From Gloeopeniophorella convolvens (Eukaryota > Basidiomycota > Agaricomycetes > Russulales), in assembly GCA_022496205.1 (NCBI GenBank), contig WTXD01000016.1:1-64000 (forward strand): a DNA stretch of 64,000 nucleotides. The letters are read 5' to 3'. The notes beneath the pieces were generated by a model, which ran no database searches, was not told the DNA's origin, and saw only the letters and a list, made by a program, of their open reading frames with translations. Position numbers and translations under genes: made by a program. Positions within the stretch are counted from its first letter, which is position 1. Every line of letters begins with the position of its first letter. This document shows positions 58,616-64,000 of the stretch, piece after piece.

Positions 58616-59557
58616 GGTCCAACAAGATGAAGACGGTAAGAGGCTCGAGGGTGTTGCGGGCAGCGCCGGGGAGGAGCTCTGGCTTTTCAATATATCAGCG
58701 CGGACGGCACGGTAGCGCGCAGATTATGTGGGTGGTGGTCTGGCCCGTGAGTCAGCGTTCGAACGCGCAGCACTGTATGAGAAGGCCCACAGATTGCACC
58801 GAAAATTGCAGAGGTTGCAGAGGCGCAGTTGGCCAGTCCGTGCGGGAGGCTTAGCAAGAGGAGCGAGCGCGTGAGACGACATGGAGGACTTGGACACGGT
58901 CCAGATGACCGTGAGCAGCGATGTCGCAACCCGCTCCTGGTATTGCGATCACTTCAGCACGTGATTGTGGCGTCTTCTACTCTTCATCTCGGCTTGCTCG
59001 ATTTGTGGTCATCTCTTCGTGACGTCGACGCGCAGTGGAAGCCACACGACGCTCGCAAGCATGGAAGAGTGGCCCATCTCGGTGTGTGTAAAGAACCTGC
59101 AAAAGAACCAGGCCCGCGTGATCGCGTCACAAATCTCTGCAAATCCACGTGACTCGTTGCCGTGCGTCGCGCGACGTTTTGCCGACCGCGCTGTTGCCAC
59201 TTAAGTGTTGCCACCCCACAACATGTTTTCGCGAGTTGTCTGCGCTACGCGCCTCAAATGTGATGTCATATGGGTGCTTGTCGATTTGCAGAGAACAATC
59301 GATAAGGGAGTGTGTCAGTCCCCCGAGTCGAACCAGTCGAACCACAGAACGCCTCGTGGCAACGAGGCCCATTCCCACGGCTATGTATGGATCATGGCAA
59401 CGGTTTGTTCCTGCTAAACGTTCAGAGCCCTTCAAGTCTTCGTCCGGAGTTACTTTAGCAAGGAGGATCGGGAGCACTTTCTAGTACTTTGCACTCACGA
59501 GCTTGGAAACAACAGAACAACATTTCTTCTTTGACGCTTGCCTTCAATTCCATGCCA
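58616..59557. other. Divergent intergenic region, MET2 / hypothetical gene
   Basis: About 940 bases between start codons. TATAT at 58691-58695 fits MET2. No gene is supported in the middle, although open frames exist on both strands. Confidence 0.5.
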
Positions 59558-61465
59558 TGGCCCTAGACGAACATTCAACACTGTTCCAGTCCGCGTCCTC
59601 GCTGACACCCTCCGCGCCCGCCTCGACGAGTGACATCGCCGACCCCAAGCCTGAAGGCCGTGTATCGCTCGGCATGCTCGACTCGGCCAGATTCAGGCTG
59701 TCTCACGACGTGCGTGTGCCCTCCTCGCCCTTTCATCACTTCCCCCTTCTGTGCCTAACACGTGTTGGACGCACGCCTTTTCGCAGTTTGCACGTCTCGT
59801 CCGCTCCCCCAGCTCTGTCTCTTCAAAGTCCACTCACACAGGCAGGACCGCCGTGAGTTTATCATATCTCTCCCCCCTGGCCTCCGAGAAAAACGTGTTC
59901 CTCGAATGCGGCCCGCTGACTTGGCTTCTCCCTGCCCCCGCAGAGCACACACGGCTCGCGCGCGCTGGGCTCAGACTATGAGAACGAGCCCCACACTCGC
60001 CTACGGCACCACCCCGTCGACCTTGACCCTCAAGACATGTCCCCGCTGTTCGCAGACGCGCCGCCAGAGAGCCGCTCTCGCCGTGCCAAAGTGAGCGGCA
60101 CCCTCGTCCTCGCCCGCGGGCCACAGCCCCCCCCCCCACTGACGCCGTCCCCTCCGCCACAAGATCTACGACTTCCTCTCACGGTCGTCGTCGCGCTCCC
60201 GCTCCCGCTCAAAGAGCGTCAGCCGGCGGTCCGACTACGCCTCCAGCGAGGGCCACCCGGACGTCCCTGGCAATGCCACAACCGCAACGACGGCTTCGAC
60301 CTCCGCCACCTCCGACTCGCATTACCCGACCGGCCCGTCGCCGTCCTCGAGCCCCCCAAAATCGTACACCCGCTCGTCCTCCCGCCCTCTGTCCGACAAC
60401 ACAACGACGACCGGCGACACCGTGACGCCCGCCAACGCCCGCTCGCGCACCACACGCACCGGGTCCAGGCCGCATCGCGCGCAGCCGATCCCGCACCTCA
60501 TCAACGACTCTGGAATTGGCGTCGACGAGCCGCCGCTCGCGTACGACCCCCGCATGCGCCCGCCCCCAGTCCCCGCTCCCATCCCCGTCCCCATCCCCGA
60601 GGTCCAGCCGACCGCAACGTCAACCAAAGAAAAGCGCCGCTCGAAGCCGCTCTTTGGCCTCCCGTGGTCCCGCCCGACGACACCCAAGAACGACGACGTC
60701 CCCGCCCTCCCGTCCCCACCACAGAGCCCGCGCGGCCGCCAGTCGAAAACGTCCAAGATCGAGGGGTGGTTCAAAATCGGTGGGTTCCCTGATCCCCGTG
60801 TAGTGGGCGTTGTGCGCTGATCGTGGTGTGCACCGTGCCAGGATCCTCATCAACAGCCGCCTCCCGCCCACACATCGCCGCGCCGCAGCCCCGCCGCCCA
60901 GCCGCCCCGCCCGCCCCTGCCCCCGCCCCTACCGCGCGCGTGCGCGCAGACTCCCGCCCCCACTCAACACCCCCGCGCACCCGCGGCGCGCGCCCCGAAT
61001 CCTCAGACTCGGAGCGCGACGGGCGCTGCTCGCCGCTGCTCGGGCTCTTCAGCACGCGCGGCCGCGGACACAGCAAGCACCGCGAGCAGCCGCGCGCCGC
61101 GCACCCCGTCGTCGTCGGCGTGCCGATCATCCGCACGCGCACCGCGTCGCGCGAGGGCCCGCCCGGCCCCGGCGCCCCGCGCGGCGCGCGGCTGCCAGTT
61201 TCGAGTTCGAGCGCGGCGCCGCGGACGTGCGCCGCAGCGCGAGCCAGAACGGCGCGCGGCCCCCGCGCGCCGAGCGCCCTGCGACGCACCACGGGCGCGC
61301 GCACGGGGCATGGACATGGCACGGCACGGACACTCGCGCAGCCTCGGGCAGCACCCGCCGCGCTCGCACACGCACCCGCCCCCGCGCGGCGCGCACTCGC
61401 CGCTCCTGCCGCACGCGACGGGCGCGTCGGGCGCGTCGCACTCGACGGGCACGGGCACGGGCACC

Positions 61466-61498
<33 letters not shown>

Positions 61499-62262
61499 CC
61501 GTCGGGCAGCTGGGGCCGCGCGGTGCGCACGGCGGGCTGGGTGCGCGGCGCGGGCGTGCACCCGCCGTTCGCGTTCGAGAGCGCCGCGGCGAGCCCGAGC
61601 CTCGGCGCTGCGCCGCTCGCAGGCGCGGACATCCGCGAGCGCGAGCGCGCGGCGGACCGCGAGCGTGCGCGCGCGCGCGTCGTGCCCGCGCCGCCGCCGC
61701 CGGCGTCGTCGTCGCAGCCCGGCTCGCCGGGGAAGGGCCGCTGGGCACAGCGCGAGGTCGAGCTGGGCCTCGGGCTCGCGTGGGCGCCGTCGCGGATCCG
61801 CGTGCGCGAGTGGACGGCGGGGGACGAGGAGGCCGAGCGGGCGCGGCGCGAGCGCGAGATGGAGCAGCGCGTGCGGGAGCGCGAGGGCGCGCGGCGCGCG
61901 CGCGACCGGCTCGCGGAGTACGAGCTTGGGACTGGGGGTGGGGGTGGTAATGGCGGTGGGCACGCGCGGCGCGACCGCGAGGTGACGGGCCGTTTCCGCG
62001 ATGTGTTGGGCGGGGACGGGTTCGAGGCGTTCAAGAAGTGTGAGTGGCTTGCTTGTGCTTTGGGTGTGTGTGGGGGTAGAGCGGCGTGCTGACGCGTGCT
62101 GCAGATGTGCGCCGGTTCGACGCGGAGATCATCCCGCTCGAGGGCGCGACGGGCCTGCTGAAGCGCGTCGAGCGGCTGCTGGACGGGACGCCCGTCGGCA
62201 CGCGCGAGAAGCGGGCGTTGCTGGACGACCTCGTGCGGATCGTTCACGAGAACGAGTGGTAG
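59558..62262 (+). CDS. Hypothetical Ser/Arg/Pro-rich protein with conserved-looking C-terminus
   Basis: Exon 1 starts MALDEHSTLFQSASSLTPSA at 59558. Later exons give STHGSRALGSDYENEPHTRL, then IYDFLSRSSSRSRSRSKSVS, a Ser/Thr/Pro-rich part, PIPHLINDSGIGVDEPPLAY and KPLFGLPWSRPTTPKNDD. After an intron near 60780 the sequence becomes extremely GC-rich. The frame that reaches the end carries a charged helix (EEAERARREREMEQRVRERE), RFRDVLGGDGFEAFKK and, after a last intron, RRFDAEIIPLEGATGLLKRV and ALLDDLVRIVHENEW at 62262. No domain is recognised. Linking frames between about 61180 and 61330 is unresolved (extra intron or base errors). The C-terminal 60 residues look like a compact folded segment; the rest is probably disordered. 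Confidence 0.55.
61466..61502 (+). repeat. (ACGCCG)n microsatellite within the hypothetical gene
   Basis: About five copies of ACGCCG, encoding a Thr-Pro run in the C-terminal frame of the gene at 59558-62262. Likely length-variable and an error-prone spot for frame reading. Confidence 0.7.
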
Positions 62263-62941
62263 TTTCTTGCTGGCTCCGATCGTGCTGCGCTGCCCCTTCA
62301 CCGCTGCGTTCAACGTCGCCCTTACTGAAGTGCACTGCCCTTCGATCGACACCTCGACGCCGCCCACGCCCCTTCACGCCCTTCATGATCACGATCTTCT
62401 TGGTCTATATATCCCGCACGTCTAGATTCCACGTTTATGCACCGCGCATCATTCAACTTATTCGTATACTACTTCATTCTCCGGCCCCTACTGTTCCCAT
62501 GTGCTCCCTGCCCTGATGCCCCCCTTCTCCGCGCGGCCATGTCTGCTAGGATACCTCGCTTGCCCCCCCTTCTTGTCGCACCCACCTACCTTCCTACCTA
62601 CGCCCTGCATACTCGCTCTTCCTCGCTTTCCGTTGCTTGCTTACGACGGCTGGTCATGTCTGCACTCTTCCGATCCTCACGACGGCTATGTGGTACTACT
62701 TACTATACTGACTCTTCCTTCTGGTACCGTACGATCGCTCTATGTTCATGCTGCCGCCGTGCTATGATTAGGCAGGAGCACAATGCTAATGTTGCTTGCG
62801 TTGGGTTGGATCATGCAATTTCAGTGTATACAGATAGCGTGTTGCGCACGAGAGAGCCGTAATTCTACATCCATTCACTTACAAGAAGCCCGTAACCAAG
62901 CGCGCGTCCGAGGAGCCCGCATTCTCCGCCACCCGCCTTGC
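62263..62941. other. Convergent 3' intergenic region
   Basis: About 680 bases between the stop codons of the hypothetical gene (+) and DID2 (-). Pyrimidine-rich, with CTTCCTACCTACC-like runs. No gene seen. Confidence 0.6.
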
Positions 62942-63779
62942 TTATGCGGCCGGCCGCAGCGCGCGCAGACGGTCCGCGAGCCTCGCGTCCTCCTCGCCGA
63001 CGCGCTCGGGCGGCGCGACCTCGGGCACCGCCTGGTCCGCAAGGCCCTGCTGCAGCTCGATGTTCGCCTCCTCCGCCATCTGCCGCATGAGCGTGTCGAC
63101 CTGGTCCTGCGGCGTCGACACGGCCGTCGTCGCGCCCATCGCGTCCTCCATGTACGACGTCTGCACGTCGAGGTCCGAAACTGCGTCTCGAACTTGTCCA
63201 TCACGAGCGAGATCTGTGCGGGGGGGAGGGGGGTGTTGTGTTAGCGTGCGGGGAGGGGCGGGAGGGGCGGGGCGGACGGGCACGCACGCGCTCGAGGTTC
63301 ATCGTCTCCATCGCCTTGTCCATGCCCCGCACGACGCTCGTCATGTTGCCCGTCACCTGCCGCATCGTCACGGCGGTCTCGACGCGGCTCGCGACGGCGT
63401 CGATGCGGCTCGCGAGGCGCAGCAGGTTCAGCGCCTCGCTCTTCTTGCGGATCGCGTTCGCGGCGTATATCCGCGCGCCGTCGTTGTTGCCCTGCTGCAG
63501 CGCCTGCATACTGCGGCGTGAGCACGGCACGGCCACCGGGGTGTCTGTGCACGGGTGCGCGCGCACCTTCTTCAGACGGGACTTCTCTGCGTTCTCGTCT
63601 TTCTGGGCCTTCTTGGCCTGTCGGCTGAGCGACTTTGCTGTGAACTGCGCAGGCGGTCAGGCCGCGGTGCTGTGGGAACGGTGGCGGCGTGGCACGGCAC
63701 CTTCAGCTGGAATAGTGTCTCTGCGTCGATCAGCTGCTGCCTTGGTCGTAAGAAGAGACATACTCTCGAGGTTGCTCAT
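62942..63779 (-). CDS. DID2: ESCRT-III related protein DID2 / CHMP1 (Vps46)
   Basis: Snf7-family protein that recruits and activates the Vps4 ATPase to recycle ESCRT-III in multivesicular-body sorting. Exon 1 is tiny (ATG at 63779, MSNLE). Then [26 protein letters not shown] and KSRLKK. The next exon gives [40 protein letters not shown] and [20 protein letters not shown]. Later parts are [23 protein letters not shown] and [20 protein letters not shown]. The C-terminus [17 protein letters not shown] is a good MIM1 motif for the Vps4 MIT domain. About 200 residues, normal for the family, no lesion. Confidence 0.93.
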
Positions 63780-64000
63780 GGTGGTATAGAGTACAGTGGT
63801 AATTTAGTAGTGGGCTGCGCCGAGCGCAATGACGCTCGGAGGCGGTGGGCCACGGAACGAGCCGTTTAGTCGCTCCACGTGCTCAGCCGACTTTGACTCG
63901 GACCACGACTCTCTCTACACAACACGATGCATTAGATTTCTTCACAAAGGTCGACAACTGGTCTTCGGCAGAATGAAGCGGGGAGGGGAACCCTCGCAGT
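63780..64000. other. Upstream region of DID2, window end
   Basis: About 220 bases containing the DID2 promoter. Nothing else is supported before the window ends. Confidence 0.5.

Noticed and set aside
61003..62367. 454-residue open frame on the - strand
   Set aside because: Very GC-rich DNA gives long open frames in all phases. The product is Ala/Arg/Pro low complexity, and the + strand carries the splice-consistent gene with a better C-terminus.
1..64000. tRNA genes, rRNA, CRISPR arrays or transposon ends
   Set aside because: Strings like GGTTCGAACC occur (for example near 44353) but lie inside exons without cloverleaf arms. No long terminal repeats, transposase or spacer-repeat arrays were seen by eye.

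Overview
The window is nuclear DNA of a filamentous basidiomycete, most likely an Agaricomycete. Nearly every gene is cut by many short GT-AG introns, promoters carry TATA boxes, DUF6535 membrane proteins and expanded P450 families are present, and no bacterial-type signal is seen. Genes were built by joining exons by eye, so exon borders are best estimates.

Layout. (1) 1-18.7 kb is a cytochrome P450 island. A ~4.3 kb tandem direct duplication (about 163-4460 and 4568-8780) carries two near-identical P450 copies on the + strand (A, B). Three P450s of a second, distinct type (C, D, E) lie on the - strand and run toward A/B. Copies A, B and E each lack one base, at different places; C and D read through. 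(2) 20-25.4 kb is a conserved housekeeping block: a proline-rich hypothetical gene, the DEAD-box helicase FAL1/eIF4A-III (-) and splicing factor SF3A3/PRP9 (+). The last two share a ~130 bp divergent promoter. (3) 25.7-46.7 kb holds four DUF6535 multi-pass membrane genes (three -, one +, the last with a frameshift). Between them are a synaptojanin-type SAC/5-phosphatase, a lysine-rich DUF3245-like gene, the ESCRT-III gene VPS60 and an APH-fold gene that looks like a pseudokinase. (4) 47-51.6 kb holds an aldehyde dehydrogenase and a fuconate-dehydratase-like enolase-superfamily gene head-to-tail, a plausible sugar-acid catabolic pair. (5) 52-63.8 kb holds SVP26/TEX261, isoprenylcysteine carboxyl methyltransferase, homoserine O-acetyltransferase (MET2), a Ser/Pro/Arg-rich hypothetical gene and the ESCRT-III gene DID2/CHMP1.

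Working together. FAL1 and SF3A3 both act on pre-mRNA. Synaptojanin, VPS60, DID2 and SVP26 all act in membrane traffic but are not adjacent. The P450s lack any neighbouring terpene synthase, PKS or NRPS, so they look like a family expansion rather than a classical metabolite cluster. No tRNA, rRNA, CRISPR array or clear transposon was found. The points most worth a second look are the reciprocal one-base lesions in the duplicated P450s, the DUF6535 group with conserved head and variable tail, the pseudokinase and the dehydratase/dehydrogenase pair.
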